A stretch of 64,000 nt of DNA from Parahalioglobus pacificus (GCF_014652275.1 NZ_BMYM01000002.1:124001-188000); one strand, 5' to 3'. Counted from the first letter of the stretch, positions 7,331 through 16,136 are shown. Program-made: numbers and translations. Notes: a model not told the origin generated them from the sequence alone.

Positions 7331-9844
7331 ATGAAAGCCTTCACCCCTAAAGCACTGGCTCTGGCCGTTGCCGCGCAGGTCGCTGTAACTGCAGGTTTTA
7401 GTCAGTCTGTTGCTGCGCAAGAAGAAACCGCACTCGAAGAAGTGGTCGTAACGGGGACTCGCCGTGAGGCGCGCTCCGTGTTCGACTCTGCCGCGCCCAT
7501 CGATGTTATCGGTGGCGAGGAATTCCGGAACCAGGGCGCCAGCGATATGACCACGCTGCTGCGTAATTCAGTACCGTCTTACAACGTCAACAACCAGCCC
7601 ATCAGCGACGCAGCCACCGTCGTTCGCCCAGCGAATATGCGAGGTCTGGCTTCAGACCACACGTTGGTGCTGGTCAACTCCAAGCGTCGTCATCGCGCAG
7701 CCGTCATTTCGTGGCTCGGTAATGGTGTCAACGACGGTGCCCAGGGCGCCGATATCTCCGTGATTCCCTCCATCGCAGTAAAACAGGTAGAGGTACTTCG
7801 TGACGGCGCGGCCGCTCAGTACGGCTCCGATGCGATTGCCGGTATCGTCAACTTCATTTTGAAGGACTACGATGAAGGCGGCTCTCTGGAAGCCAAATAC
7901 GGGCAGTATGACGAAGGTGGCAGCGACGAAGCCCGCTGGTCAGTCGCCGGTAACATCGGCCTCCCCTTTACAGATAACGGCTTCTTCAACGCCAGCTTCG
8001 AGTACGGTGAGGCGGACCCAACCAGCCGCTCTATACAGCGTGATGACGCTGCGGGCCTGATCGCTGATGGCAACACCGAAGTGGCGAACCCCGCTCAAGT
8101 ATGGGGTAACCCCGAGATCGAGGATGACCTGAAAACCTTCTTCAATATGGGGCTGGAGTTAAGCGATAGCTCTGAGTTCTATAGTTTTGGTAACTATGCA
8201 TCCAAGACGGTTACCGGCGGCTTCTACTTCCGTAACCCCAATACGCGCGGCGCCGTCTTTAGCCCCGATGGCGGCGAAACTCGCCTGGTGGGAGACGAGA
8301 CTGGCGATATGTCCGGCAACTGCCCCACCGACCTGGCTGTGGGTGATGCACAGGGCCTGGCCGACGTCATTGCCGATCCCAACTGTTTCGTGTTCAACGA
8401 ACTTTTCCCCGGTGGTTTCACCCCAAGTTTTGGTGCTGATACGGAAGATGCATCTTTCGTGGCTGGCGTTAGGGGCACTGCCGACAGTGGGTTGGCATGG
8501 GATATTAGCGGTGGTGTTGGCTATAACGAGGCCGACTTCTTCATCTTCAACACAGTGAACGCATCCTTGGGTTCTCGCTCTCCCATCAGCTTCGACCCCG
8601 GTTCTTACGCGCAGCTGGAGAAAAACTTCAACATTGATGTGAGCTACCCGATTGAAGTGGGTTTCCTGGCCTCGGACTTGAACATCGCCGGTGGCTTCGA
8701 ATGGCGTGACGAAGAGTTCGAGATCGGCATCGGCGATGAAGCATCTTGGGAAATCGGCCCACTGGCCGATCAAGGCTTCTCCGCTGCCTCTAACGGCTTC
8801 CCTGGCTTTGGCCCCCTCGCTGAGGGTGAATGGAGCCGTTCCAACATCGCTGCGTACGTCGATTTGGAAGCAGACATTACCGACCGTTGGTTGGTGGCCG
8901 CAGCGCTGCGCTGGGAAGACTTTGATGACTTCGGTACGACTACCAACGGCAAGATCGCGACGCACTTCGACATTACCGACAGTATTGCCATCCGCGGAAC
9001 TTATAGCACTGGCTTCCGCGCGCCCACGCCCGGACAGTCAAACGCGTTCAATGTCTCCACGGAGTTTAATCTGTCCACAGGCGACCTCGAGAACAACGGC
9101 ACCATCCCGTCAGTCAGCCCCGTGGCTCAACTGCGTGGCGGCCAGCCACTGGATCCCGAGGAGTCAACCAACTACACCTTCGGGGTGATTGGTCAGTGGG
9201 GCGACTTCAGTATCACTGTTGACTACTTCAACATTGAAATTGAAGACCGTCTGGGTATCTCCCAAAACTTTGTCCTGACAGATGAAGAGCGCGAAGCCCT
9301 GATTGAAGAAGGCGTCGCCGGTGCAGACAGCTTGGCAACATTCCGCTTCTTCACCAACGGTATCGAGACCCAGACCGAAGGTTTTGATGTGGTTGCCACC
9401 TACGCACTGGACTCTGACTTCGGCTCTACGACTTTCAACCTGGCATACAACCAGACCGAAAATAGCGTCGAGGACTTCGTACCCGGTATCATTGACGGCG
9501 TGCGCATTCAGGAGCTGGAAGAGGCTCTGCCTGAAACCCGCTGGAACCTGATGGGTACTCACCTGATGGATAACTGGCGCTTTATGGCCCGCTACAGCTA
9601 CTTCGATGACTGGTACGATTCCGAAGACCAGCTCACATATGACGGTTACGGCATGGTAGATGCTGAAGTGGCCTATAGCTTCGACGCAGGCCTGTCGATC
9701 GTCGTTGGCGCGGATAACATCCTCGACGAGACCCCGGACGAGAACCCCAACGCCGCCGCTGGCGTGGGTAACGAGTTCAGCCAGTGGTCACCGGGCGGCT
9801 TCAACGGCCGCTTCTGGTACACCCGTCTGGTGTATGACTTCTAA
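7331..9844 (+). CDS. TonB-dependent outer-membrane receptor
   Basis: 837 residues from the ATG at 7331 (an in-frame GTG at 7322 is less likely; the GGTAGG at 7318-7323 suits the ATG). A signal peptide of about 30 residues ends ...SQSVAAQ, then the TonB-box-like LEEVVVTGTR, a plug domain (RDGAAAQYGSDAIAGIVNFIL) and a 22-strand-type barrel ending in ...RLVYDF with the terminal Phe expected for outer-membrane assembly. Such receptors import siderophores, vitamins or large organic substrates using TonB energy. The ligand is unknown. It follows puuB on the same strand after 219 bases, so it may belong to the same amine-related locus or may be independent. A strong terminator follows. Confidence 0.92.
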   Translation: MKAFTPKALALAVAAQVAVTAGFSQSVAAQEETALEEVVVTGTRREARSVFDSAAPIDVIGGEEFRNQGASDMTTLLRNSVPSYNVNNQPISDAATVVRPANMRGLASDHTLVLVNSKRRHRAAVISWLGNGVNDGAQGADISVIPSIAVKQVEVLRDGAAAQYGSDAIAGIVNFILKDYDEGGSLEAKYGQYDEGGSDEARWSVAGNIGLPFTDNGFFNASFEYGEADPTSRSIQRDDAAGLIADGNTEVANPAQVWGNPEIEDDLKTFFNMGLELSDSSEFYSFGNYASKTVTGGFYFRNPNTRGAVFSPDGGETRLVGDETGDMSGNCPTDLAVGDAQGLADVIADPNCFVFNELFPGGFTPSFGADTEDASFVAGVRGTADSGLAWDISGGVGYNEADFFIFNTVNASLGSRSPISFDPGSYAQLEKNFNIDVSYPIEVGFLASDLNIAGGFEWRDEEFEIGIGDEASWEIGPLADQGFSAASNGFPGFGPLAEGEWSRSNIAAYVDLEADITDRWLVAAALRWEDFDDFGTTTNGKIATHFDITDSIAIRGTYSTGFRAPTPGQSNAFNVSTEFNLSTGDLENNGTIPSVSPVAQLRGGQPLDPEESTNYTFGVIGQWGDFSITVDYFNIEIEDRLGISQNFVLTDEEREALIEEGVAGADSLATFRFFTNGIETQTEGFDVVATYALDSDFGSTTFNLAYNQTENSVEDFVPGIIDGVRIQELEEALPETRWNLMGTHLMDNWRFMARYSYFDDWYDSEDQLTYDGYGMVDAEVAYSFDAGLSIVVGADNILDETPDENPNAAAGVGNEFSQWSPGGFNGRFWYTRLVYDF

Positions 9845-9863
9845 GTCACATCTCGAACCACTA

Positions 9864-9890
9864 ACGGGAGCTTCGGCTCCCGTTTTTTTT
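9864..9890 (+). terminator. Rho-independent terminator of the TonB receptor gene
   Basis: ACGGGAGC (9864-9871), a TTCG tetraloop and GCTCCCGT (9876-9883) form an 8 bp stem with an extra-stable loop, followed by eight T (9883-9890). It starts 20 bases after the receptor stop codon. Confidence 0.95.
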
Positions 9891-9944
9891 GCTAATCATT
9901 CGCTTGCTGTATCATCGGCCCAGATTATAGATTCAAAGATTGCA

Positions 9945-11522
9945 ATGGATAGTCAACAGCTCTCAATCAAGGATGCACTGCACCTTGCTAAGAAACACGC
10001 CAAAGCGGGTAACCACCGTTCTGCGAGGGACATATACCAGCGGATACTGGCCGTGCACCCTAATCACACCGGCGCAAAGCGGGGACTCAAAAAGCTGCCC
10101 GCTGACATTCCCAGTGGTGACAGTTTCAAGGCAGATATGACCAATCTGACTGATATGTATGCCAGGGGGGACCTAGAATCCGCACTCAGGCTCGCAAATA
10201 CTCTGTGTCGCAAGCATAAAACTCAGCCCATGCCCTTCAGTTTGAAAGGCGCGATCCTGACACACATGGATAAGCAAAGTGAAGCGATAAAGGCTTACAA
10301 GAAAGCCATCAAGATTGACGAAAACTACCTCGATCCCTGGATCAACTTAGGTATGGCACAGATGCTGAATAACCAGATGGATGAGGCATTCGTGACATAC
10401 CTGCATGTGATAAAAAAATCTCCCGACAACATTCCAGCTTTGATCAACCTAGGCCGTATTTACTCGACGCGCGGACAGTATAAAGCAGCGCAAAATTGTT
10501 ATGAGCGGGCTTTAACGCAGTCGCCGAAAGCTGTAGAAGCGCTGGCCGGACTGGGGGCTGTGCTCTGTCAGCTTGGAAAGGAAAAAAGAGCACTGACACT
10601 GCTTCGTGAAGCCGTAGATTTAAAGCCGGATTACACCGAAGCACGAGTAGACTTCGGCGTGACGCTGCGACAAATGAATCTTTTCACGGCAAGTTTGGAA
10701 CAATTGTCCACCGCAGTAGAGCTTGAGCCGGAAAGTAGCAATGCGAACCTACAACTAGCGCTTTCTTTAACGGCATTAGACCGACAGGAAGAAGCCATTC
10801 CACACTACGAAAGTAGTATCGCTCATTCGCCCGGTGGGTCGAATCCGACAGCATCACATTTGTTGGCTATCGCTAGGGGTGAAAGCCACGAACTTCCACC
10901 TGAAGGTTATGTAGAGACTTTATTTAACGGCTACGCTGCACGGTTCGATAAAAGTTTGGTCGGCGATCTGCAGTACCAAATGCCAACCCTTTTAGGGGGC
11001 ATGCTACAAACAGCCATTGGTGAGCGTAAATTCAATCGTGGAATTGATCTGGGTTGTGGCACCGGTCTAGCGGGACCCTTACTACGCGATCGAGTGGATA
11101 GCCTCGTAGGGGTGGATTTATCCCCCAAAATGTTGGAGAAGGCGAGTGAGCGCAACCTATATGATGAGCTCGTTGTCAGCGACATTGTCAATTACGTCAA
11201 TGAAATGGAAACCACCGCCGATTTAGTCACTTGCACCGATGTACTGGTCTACATCGGCAACCTCAAGCCGCTGTTCGATGCGGTCGCAGAAAAGACTCCA
11301 GCAAACGCAATCTTCGTCATCACCACAGAGAAGCTGAACGAGGAAAAAGAGGATTTCCGCTTGTTATCCACGGGTCGCTATACCCACAGCGAAGACTATA
11401 TCTTGCGTGTAGCCACCGAGGCGGGCTTCACTGTCAAATACAGTGAGGAAGCACCATTAAGACGAGAGCTTAAAGCATGGCTAACCGGTGGTTACTATTT
11501 CCTGGAGCGCGATAGCACCTAA
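9945..11522 (+). CDS. TPR-repeat protein fused to a class I SAM methyltransferase
   Basis: 525 residues from the ATG at 9945; the open frame extends upstream across the receptor gene and terminator, but those codons are a shadow. Residues about 1-290 are seven or eight tetratricopeptide repeats (e.g. DPWINLGMAQMLNNQMDEAF, ALINLGRIYSTRGQYKAA). Residues about 315-525 are a Rossmann methyltransferase with DLGCGTG at 368-374, VGVDLS and a LVTCTDVLVYIG strand. This architecture matches predicted TPR-containing methyltransferases (COG4976 type), whose substrates are unknown. The gene reads more AT-rich at third positions than its neighbours and sits alone between the receptor terminator and tRNA-Pro, which hints at acquisition. 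Confidence 0.88.
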   Translation: MDSQQLSIKDALHLAKKHAKAGNHRSARDIYQRILAVHPNHTGAKRGLKKLPADIPSGDSFKADMTNLTDMYARGDLESALRLANTLCRKHKTQPMPFSLKGAILTHMDKQSEAIKAYKKAIKIDENYLDPWINLGMAQMLNNQMDEAFVTYLHVIKKSPDNIPALINLGRIYSTRGQYKAAQNCYERALTQSPKAVEALAGLGAVLCQLGKEKRALTLLREAVDLKPDYTEARVDFGVTLRQMNLFTASLEQLSTAVELEPESSNANLQLALSLTALDRQEEAIPHYESSIAHSPGGSNPTASHLLAIARGESHELPPEGYVETLFNGYAARFDKSLVGDLQYQMPTLLGGMLQTAIGERKFNRGIDLGCGTGLAGPLLRDRVDSLVGVDLSPKMLEKASERNLYDELVVSDIVNYVNEMETTADLVTCTDVLVYIGNLKPLFDAVAEKTPANAIFVITTEKLNEEKEDFRLLSTGRYTHSEDYILRVATEAGFTVKYSEEAPLRRELKAWLTGGYYFLERDST

Positions 11523-11587
11523 GAATGTTCCGCTTTTCGCAGTGCGCTTACAGATTTCACCGGCGATGATTCCAGAATTTTAATAGA

Positions 11588-11664
11588 TGGTCGGTGTGAG
11601 AGGATTCGAACCTCCGACCCCTTCCTCCCGAAGGAAGTGCGCTACCAGGCTGCGCCACACACCG
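11588..11664 (-). tRNA. tRNA-Pro (anticodon CGG)
   Basis: 77 bases including an encoded CCA. Read on the minus strand: acceptor CGGTGTG pairs with CACACCG, D-arm GCGCAGCCTGGTAGCGC, anticodon arm CTTCC-TTCGGGA-GGAAG with CGG at the anticodon positions, and T-arm GGTTCGAATCC. It closely resembles proK-type proline tRNAs. It lies 65 bases after the end of the TPR-methyltransferase gene, 3' end facing that gene. Confidence 0.97.
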
Positions 11665-11732
11665 AATCTTTGAGGCCGGCAACTATACCAAAGGCACTGG
11701 AGAACGCCAATTGCGGCCGGTCTAAGCGCGAC

Positions 11733-11996
11733 TTAGTAGATACCCGACCAACGGGCAATTAGCTGACTCAGCAGGCTAAAGCCCGTGACGACGACAATGA
11801 GCATAATGATCATCAACCCCGGACGGAACGGCTTACGCTCAACGGAGTTCACGCCTTTCTGGAGGAACTCATCCACACGCGCTTGATCCTCGGGGTAGAG
11901 GCGATTCTGGTAGCTTTTGTCCTGGTCAGGATCGGGTGGCTGATCTTCTGGGCGATGTTCGGTCATAACAAAAAAAGGGAGACAACACTCGCGCAT
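11733..11996 (-). CDS. DUF3094 family small membrane protein
   Basis: 87 residues from the ATG at 11994-11996, or 77 from the in-frame ATG at 11964-11966. The C-terminal two thirds match the DUF3094 family as I know it: RLYPEDQARVDEFL, GVNSVERKPFRPG, then one membrane helix (LMIIMLIVVVTGFSLLSQLIA). Function unknown; these are short single-pass proteins of Pseudomonas-like bacteria. The upstream start has an AGAGGGAG Shine-Dalgarno sequence while the downstream one has none, so I keep the longer form, although its first ten residues (MRECCLPFFV) are encoded by a terminator hairpin and its T-run. See the terminator entry for the regulatory consequence. Confidence 0.82.
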   Translation of the reverse strand: MRECCLPFFVMTEHRPEDQPPDPDQDKSYQNRLYPEDQARVDEFLQKGVNSVERKPFRPGLMIIMLIVVVTGFSLLSQLIARWSGIY

Positions 11997-12004
11997 TGTC
12001 TCCC
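11970..12004 (-). terminator. Terminator after the acyl-CoA dehydrogenase gene, overlapping the DUF3094 start
   Basis: On the minus strand GGGAGACAA (12004-11996) pairs with TTGTCTCCC (11985-11977), 9 bp, 10-base loop, followed by seven T (11976-11970). It lies about 50 bases after the acyl-CoA dehydrogenase stop. The 5' arm contains the Shine-Dalgarno sequence and the first base of the 11996 start codon of the DUF3094 gene, so when folded it would both stop transcription and hide that start. Confidence 0.88.
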
Positions 12005-12056
12005 TCTATCGCTTGGATGTCACCCGTTAGACGAGCGACAGAGCCACTGCATCCGA

Positions 12057-13850
12057 TCAGAAGTCGAACATGGCCTCTGGCATAGCCATGAGGTTGTCAG
12101 AGCCTGATTCCATCGCCTCTTTGTGCGCACGAGTGCGAGGCAACAGTCGATCAAAGTAGAACTCAGCAGTCATCAGCTTGGCTTCGTAGAAGGATGCATC
12201 GCCATCACCGGCAGCGATCTTCTGACGGGCAAGCACAGCCATGCGCGCCCAGAAGAATGCCAATGTCACGTAGCCGCTGTACATGATGTAGTCCACTGCA
12301 GCTGCACCGGCTTCATCCGGGTTCTGCATAGCTTTCTCGCCGATCGACATGGACACTGTCAGCCACTCGTCTTTGTAGGCCTTTAGAACATCGATGTACG
12401 GGGCGTCAGCTTCATCGGCATTAGCGGCACAGAACGCATCGATAACATCGGTAAACGTGGTCAACAGCTTGCCGCCACTACCAAGCACCTTGCGGCCGAT
12501 CAGGTCCATGGCCTGAATGCCAGTTGTACCCTCATAGAGCATGGCAATACGCGCGTCACGCACGATCTGCTCCATACCCCACTCTTTGATGAACCCGTGG
12601 CCACCGTAAACCTGTATACCGAGGTTGGCCGCTTCGTAACCCGCCTCCGTAACAAATGCCTTGCCAATCGGCGTCAGGAAAGCCATCAGATCATCAGCGG
12701 CTTTTGCACGTTCTTCATCGCCATGCTCGACCACGTCACCCAGCTGCGCCAGGTAGTACAAGAACGCACGGCTCCCCTCAACAATCGCTTTCTGAGTGAG
12801 CAGCATACGACGGACATCGGGGTGTACGATGATCGGGTCCGCGGGGCCGTCAGGATTTTTGGGGCCTGTGAGGCTGCGCATCGCCAAGCGATCGCGCGCA
12901 TATTCGAGCGCCCCCTGATACGACAACTCAGCATGAGCAAGACCCTGGATCGCTGTACCGATGCGTGCAGTGTTCATAAAGGTGAACATGCAGTTCAGAC
13001 CCTTATTGGGCGGCCCAATCAGGAAGCCTCTGGCGCCGTCAAAGTTCATCACGCAGGTAGCAGAGGCGCGAATGCCCATTTTCTTTTCAATAGACGCGCA
13101 ATGCACAGCATTGCGTTCGCCAACACCGCCGTCCTCGGCGGGCATAAATTTGGGAACGATGAACAGCGAGATACCTTTGGTGCCGGCAGGAGCATCCGGA
13201 AGGCGCGCGAGGACAATATGGACGATGTTCTCGGCCATGTCGTGCTCACCGGCACTGATGAATATCTTGGTGCCAGTGATAGCGTAGCTGCCGTCGGCCT
13301 GAGGCTCTGCCTTGGTGCGCAGAAGACCCAGGTCAGAACCACAGTGCGATTCTGTCAGGCACATGGTGCCTGTCCAGCGGCCCTCGACCAGCTTGGTGAG
13401 GTAGGCTTGCTTTTGATCTTCGTCGCCGTGTTCCTCAAGCGTCTTGATCGCGCCATGGCTTAGGCCGGGGTACATGCCCCAGGACCAGTTGGCCGTGCCC
13501 GCCAGTTCGTTCTGGATAATGCCAAGCAGGTTGGGCATGCCCTGACCGCCGTAAGCGGTTTCCGCTGCTAACGCAGGCCAGCCGTTTTCGACGTATTGCT
13601 GGTAAGCCTCGGGGAAACCGTCGGGTGTCTTTACGCCCTCTTCACTCCAGGTGCAGCCTTCTTCATCACCGGACTGGTTCAGGGGCGCGAGCACACTCTC
13701 GGCGAATTTGGCGCCTTCCTCGACAATGGCATCCATCAGGTCCTGAGATGCTTCCTCGAAGCCGGGCAGCGATTGATAGAACGCCTCCGACTCCAGCAGT
13801 TCGTTCATCACGAAGTTTATGTCGCGCAGGGGTGCCTTAAACTCTGGCAT
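12057..13850 (-). CDS. Acyl-CoA dehydrogenase, long form with extra N- and C-terminal domains
   Basis: 597 residues, about 200 longer than classic acyl-CoA dehydrogenases and like the DmdC / long FadE group. Seen: an N-terminal extension (YxAPLRD-like start APLRDINFVMNELL), the LTESHCGSDLG flavin/substrate segment, KKMGIRAS, GIQVYGGHGF, and the catalytic base E440 in LYEGTTGIQAMDL, then a C-terminal helical domain of about 130 residues. It oxidises an acyl-CoA to the 2,3-enoyl-CoA and passes electrons to ETF. Substrate is not readable: medium/long-chain acyl-CoA or 3-methylmercaptopropionyl-CoA are both possible. No hydratase or thiolase is adjacent. A candidate promoter with an embedded palindrome lies upstream. 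Confidence 0.92.
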   Translation of the reverse strand: MPEFKAPLRDINFVMNELLESEAFYQSLPGFEEASQDLMDAIVEEGAKFAESVLAPLNQSGDEEGCTWSEEGVKTPDGFPEAYQQYVENGWPALAAETAYGGQGMPNLLGIIQNELAGTANWSWGMYPGLSHGAIKTLEEHGDEDQKQAYLTKLVEGRWTGTMCLTESHCGSDLGLLRTKAEPQADGSYAITGTKIFISAGEHDMAENIVHIVLARLPDAPAGTKGISLFIVPKFMPAEDGGVGERNAVHCASIEKKMGIRASATCVMNFDGARGFLIGPPNKGLNCMFTFMNTARIGTAIQGLAHAELSYQGALEYARDRLAMRSLTGPKNPDGPADPIIVHPDVRRMLLTQKAIVEGSRAFLYYLAQLGDVVEHGDEERAKAADDLMAFLTPIGKAFVTEAGYEAANLGIQVYGGHGFIKEWGMEQIVRDARIAMLYEGTTGIQAMDLIGRKVLGSGGKLLTTFTDVIDAFCAANADEADAPYIDVLKAYKDEWLTVSMSIGEKAMQNPDEAGAAAVDYIMYSGYVTLAFFWARMAVLARQKIAAGDGDASFYEAKLMTAEFYFDRLLPRTRAHKEAMESGSDNLMAMPEAMFDF

Positions 13851-14204
13851 GGTCTGATCCTCTCAATTAGCAAACAGCCGTTGACTTACCGGATTCGGTA
13901 CGGCGCATGTGTTCGGTGTTCACATTGTCGATAAATCGACCTCTAAGTCAAATACCTTTTTGCTTTTTCAACGGGTTACGCACCCCGCGCGCGCGTTATA
14001 TAGCTTCTTTGGTTGACTTATATAGTGGGCACTTACTTACACTATAGATCAATATATAAAACACCTCTTGAATCCATTTTCCTGCTAAAGGAGTGCGCCG
14101 CACGCAAATTCAGCGCAGCAGAAAATCACGGGGTGATAATTACTGTCCATACATTGTCTGCGTCGATACCCACCGCTAGACCGCTAGATTCGTCCTCAAC
14201 AGCA
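13851..14204. other. 354-base gene-free stretch between the acyl-CoA dehydrogenase gene and bioB
   Basis: The two flanking genes are on the minus strand. The part next to the dehydrogenase holds its candidate promoter and operator. The middle (about 13985-14060) is AT-rich, with three TATATA-like runs, unlike the GC-rich neighbourhood. The part after bioB has a direct CTAGCGGT repeat and no clear terminator. I see no coding frame with a ribosome-binding site and no trace of bioF or other biotin genes. Confidence 0.55.
13924..13951 (-). promoter_or_regulatory. Candidate sigma-70 promoter and operator of the acyl-CoA dehydrogenase gene
   Basis: Minus-strand TTGACT (13951-13946), 16-base spacer, GACAAT (13929-13924), with the start codon 74 bases on. 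A perfect palindrome GTCGAT-AA-ATCGAC (13927-13940) covers the spacer and touches the -10, where a repressor would block polymerase. TetR-type fatty-acid regulators often bind in this position, but the regulator is not in the window. Confidence 0.45.
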
Positions 14205-15266
14205 CTAGGCCGCGTGCGGGGAGCTCGCATCGTAGAATCTCGGATCAGGGTCTAGAGGCGCGCTGTGCAGCGTCAGCGGCTCGGGTGAAATGCCCAACTT
14301 GGCCAGCAGCTGTAGATCACGATTCTCCTCAGGATTTGCTGTCGTCAGCAATTTGTCGCCATAGAAGATCGAGTTTGCACCGGCCATGAACGCCAGTGCG
14401 TGCATCTCCTCACTCATCTCTTCACGACCGGCAGATAAACGAACATGCGAGGCCGGCATAAGAATACGCGCCACCGCGATGGTACGGACAAACTCCAGCG
14501 CATCCATGTCGGCTTCATCCGCCAGCGGCGTCCCAGGCACGCGCACCAATTGATTAATGGGCACACTTTCCGGATGGGTCGGGAGGGTCGCCAGTTGCCA
14601 CAGCAGTCCAACACGATCCATGCGCTGCTCGCCCATTCCCAGTATGCCACCACAGCACACTTTCATGCCCGCTGAACGGACTCGCTCCAGCGTCTGCAAG
14701 CGGTCATCATAAGTACGCGTGCTGATTATCTCTCGATAATACTCGGGCGAGGTATCGAGGTTGTGGTTGTAGTAGTCGAGCCCTGCCTCTGCCAATGCCT
14801 CGGCTTGAGAGTCACTTAACATGCCCAGTGTCATGCAAGTTTCCATGCCGAGAGCACTCACACCGCGCACCATCGCCAAAACAGCCGGCATATCCCTGTC
14901 TTTGGGTGAACGCCACGCGGCCCCCATACAGAACCGAGTAGCGCCCGCTTGCCTCGCCTGTTGGGCTTGATCCACGACAGCCTGAACGTCCATCAACTCC
15001 TCGACAGATAAGCCGGTATCAAAGCGGGTGCTTTGCGGACAATACGCACAGTCTTCGGGGCAGGCGCCAGTTTTGATCGAAAGTAGCGTGCTGATTTGCA
15101 CCGCATTCGGGTCAAAATACTGCCGATGTACCGCCTGTGCCCGGAACAGCAAATCATTGAATGGCAGCTCGAACAGTTCAGCGACTTCCCCTGGCGTCCA
15201 ATCACTACGAATTCCGGGATTGCTGCTTGTATTCGCTGGGGCTGGTGTACGGTCGCTGTGAGTCAT
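14205..15266 (-). CDS. bioB: Biotin synthase
   Basis: 353 residues. Radical-SAM enzyme that inserts sulfur into dethiobiotin in the last step of biotin synthesis. The CxxxCxxC cluster motif is at C69, C73 and C76 (CPEDCAYC). Further family blocks are [23 protein letters not shown] and the C-terminal [10 protein letters not shown] and [17 protein letters not shown]. In Pseudomonas-type genomes bioB leads a bioBFHCD run next to comF; here comF is divergent as expected, but the gene after bioB is an acyl-CoA dehydrogenase, so bioB is alone. No BirA-type TTGTAAACC half-site was seen in the 60-base bioB-comF interval. Confidence 0.96.
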   Translation of the reverse strand: MTHSDRTPAPANTSSNPGIRSDWTPGEVAELFELPFNDLLFRAQAVHRQYFDPNAVQISTLLSIKTGACPEDCAYCPQSTRFDTGLSVEELMDVQAVVDQAQQARQAGATRFCMGAAWRSPKDRDMPAVLAMVRGVSALGMETCMTLGMLSDSQAEALAEAGLDYYNHNLDTSPEYYREIISTRTYDDRLQTLERVRSAGMKVCCGGILGMGEQRMDRVGLLWQLATLPTHPESVPINQLVRVPGTPLADEADMDALEFVRTIAVARILMPASHVRLSAGREEMSEEMHALAFMAGANSIFYGDKLLTTANPEENRDLQLLAKLGISPEPLTLHSAPLDPDPRFYDASSPHAA

Positions 15267-15326
15267 GAACGGTGTTCCTGTCAGATGGTCGTCACATGCT
15301 AGCTATCACCCGGGCGCTGTCAACTT

Positions 15327-16136
15327 ATGAAATTGCGCTGGGTTAACCAAGCCTGCCGAAACGCTGTAGACGCCTTGCTGCCGTGGCACTGCTGCCTGTG
15401 CCTGCTACCCAGCGACCAGCCATGCGCCCTGTGTACTTGCTGCGAGGCTTCGCTCACCCTCAACAACCATCACTGCGACCGCTGCGCCCTCCCGTTACCC
15501 GTCCCTACGACAGGCAGCACGAAAACACTTTGCGACAGCATGGGCGCCAGCCAATCGCAACCCATGCACGATAGCCAATTGCTGTGTGCGAACTGTCTGC
15601 AGGAACGCAGCGTGTTTACCGGGGTTGTCGCTCCGTACATCTACGACCCTGCCATTGCCTACCTGCTGAGAAGGTGGAAGTATGATCGCGATCGCGTAGC
15701 AGGCAGACTATTGATGACACTGTGGCGGGATGCGACCGGTGTGCTGCCCCCGGTGGACGCGGTAGTAGCCCTTCCCCTGAATTGGCGGCGCCTGCTCTAC
15801 CGCGGTTTTAACCAGGCAGATTCGCTTCGCAACGCACTTCTGTGCAATCAACGGACACTAGCGACCCTGCCTGCGCCAGGGTTTCGTCTCAAACGATCAC
15901 ACGCTGCCAAACCCCAGGTTGGACAAAATGCCCAACAGCGACGCTCCAACTTGCGCGGCGCCTTTACTGTCTCGGGTCGCTGTGACAATCTCCGAATTGC
16001 TGTCATCGATGATGTGGTGACCACTGGGGCCACCGCCAACGCCGCGGCCGCAGCCTTGTTCAATGCCGGCGCCAGGGAGGTGCACATCTGGTGTATCGCA
16101 AGAACACCGACACCCGCACACACCACTGACGTATGA
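15327..16136 (+). CDS. comF: ComF family phosphoribosyltransferase-like protein
   Basis: 269 residues. N-terminal cysteine pairs (HCCLCL, CALCTCC, CDRC, CANC) form a zinc-ribbon-like region; the C-terminal half is a PRTase fold with LPLNWRRLLYRGFNQA and the PRPP-loop motif IAVIDDVVTTGATANA. Homologues (ComFC, GntX) support DNA uptake during transformation; the helicase-like ComFA is a Gram-positive partner and is not expected. It opens a run of five genes whose junctions all overlap or nearly do: comF-modA-modB-modC-srkA. It is divergent from bioB. Confidence 0.9.
   Translation: MKLRWVNQACRNAVDALLPWHCCLCLLPSDQPCALCTCCEASLTLNNHHCDRCALPLPVPTTGSTKTLCDSMGASQSQPMHDSQLLCANCLQERSVFTGVVAPYIYDPAIAYLLRRWKYDRDRVAGRLLMTLWRDATGVLPPVDAVVALPLNWRRLLYRGFNQADSLRNALLCNQRTLATLPAPGFRLKRSHAAKPQVGQNAQQRRSNLRGAFTVSGRCDNLRIAVIDDVVTTGATANAAAAALFNAGAREVHIWCIARTPTPAHTTDV

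Noticed and set aside
9660-9944. N-terminal extension of the TPR-methyltransferase across the TonB receptor end
   Set aside because: It would read out of frame through the receptor gene and the strong terminator; the ATG at 9945 fits the family.
11588-11664. Prophage or island inserted at tRNA-Pro
   Set aside because: No integrase gene and no duplicated tRNA 3' end were seen in the window; only a weak composition hint remains.
12597-13463. Plus-strand ORF (288 codons) opposite the acyl-CoA dehydrogenase
   Set aside because: Shadow of a conserved gene, with typical antisense composition.
15267-15326. BirA operator between bioB and comF
   Set aside because: No TTGTAAACC-type half-sites in the 60 bases.
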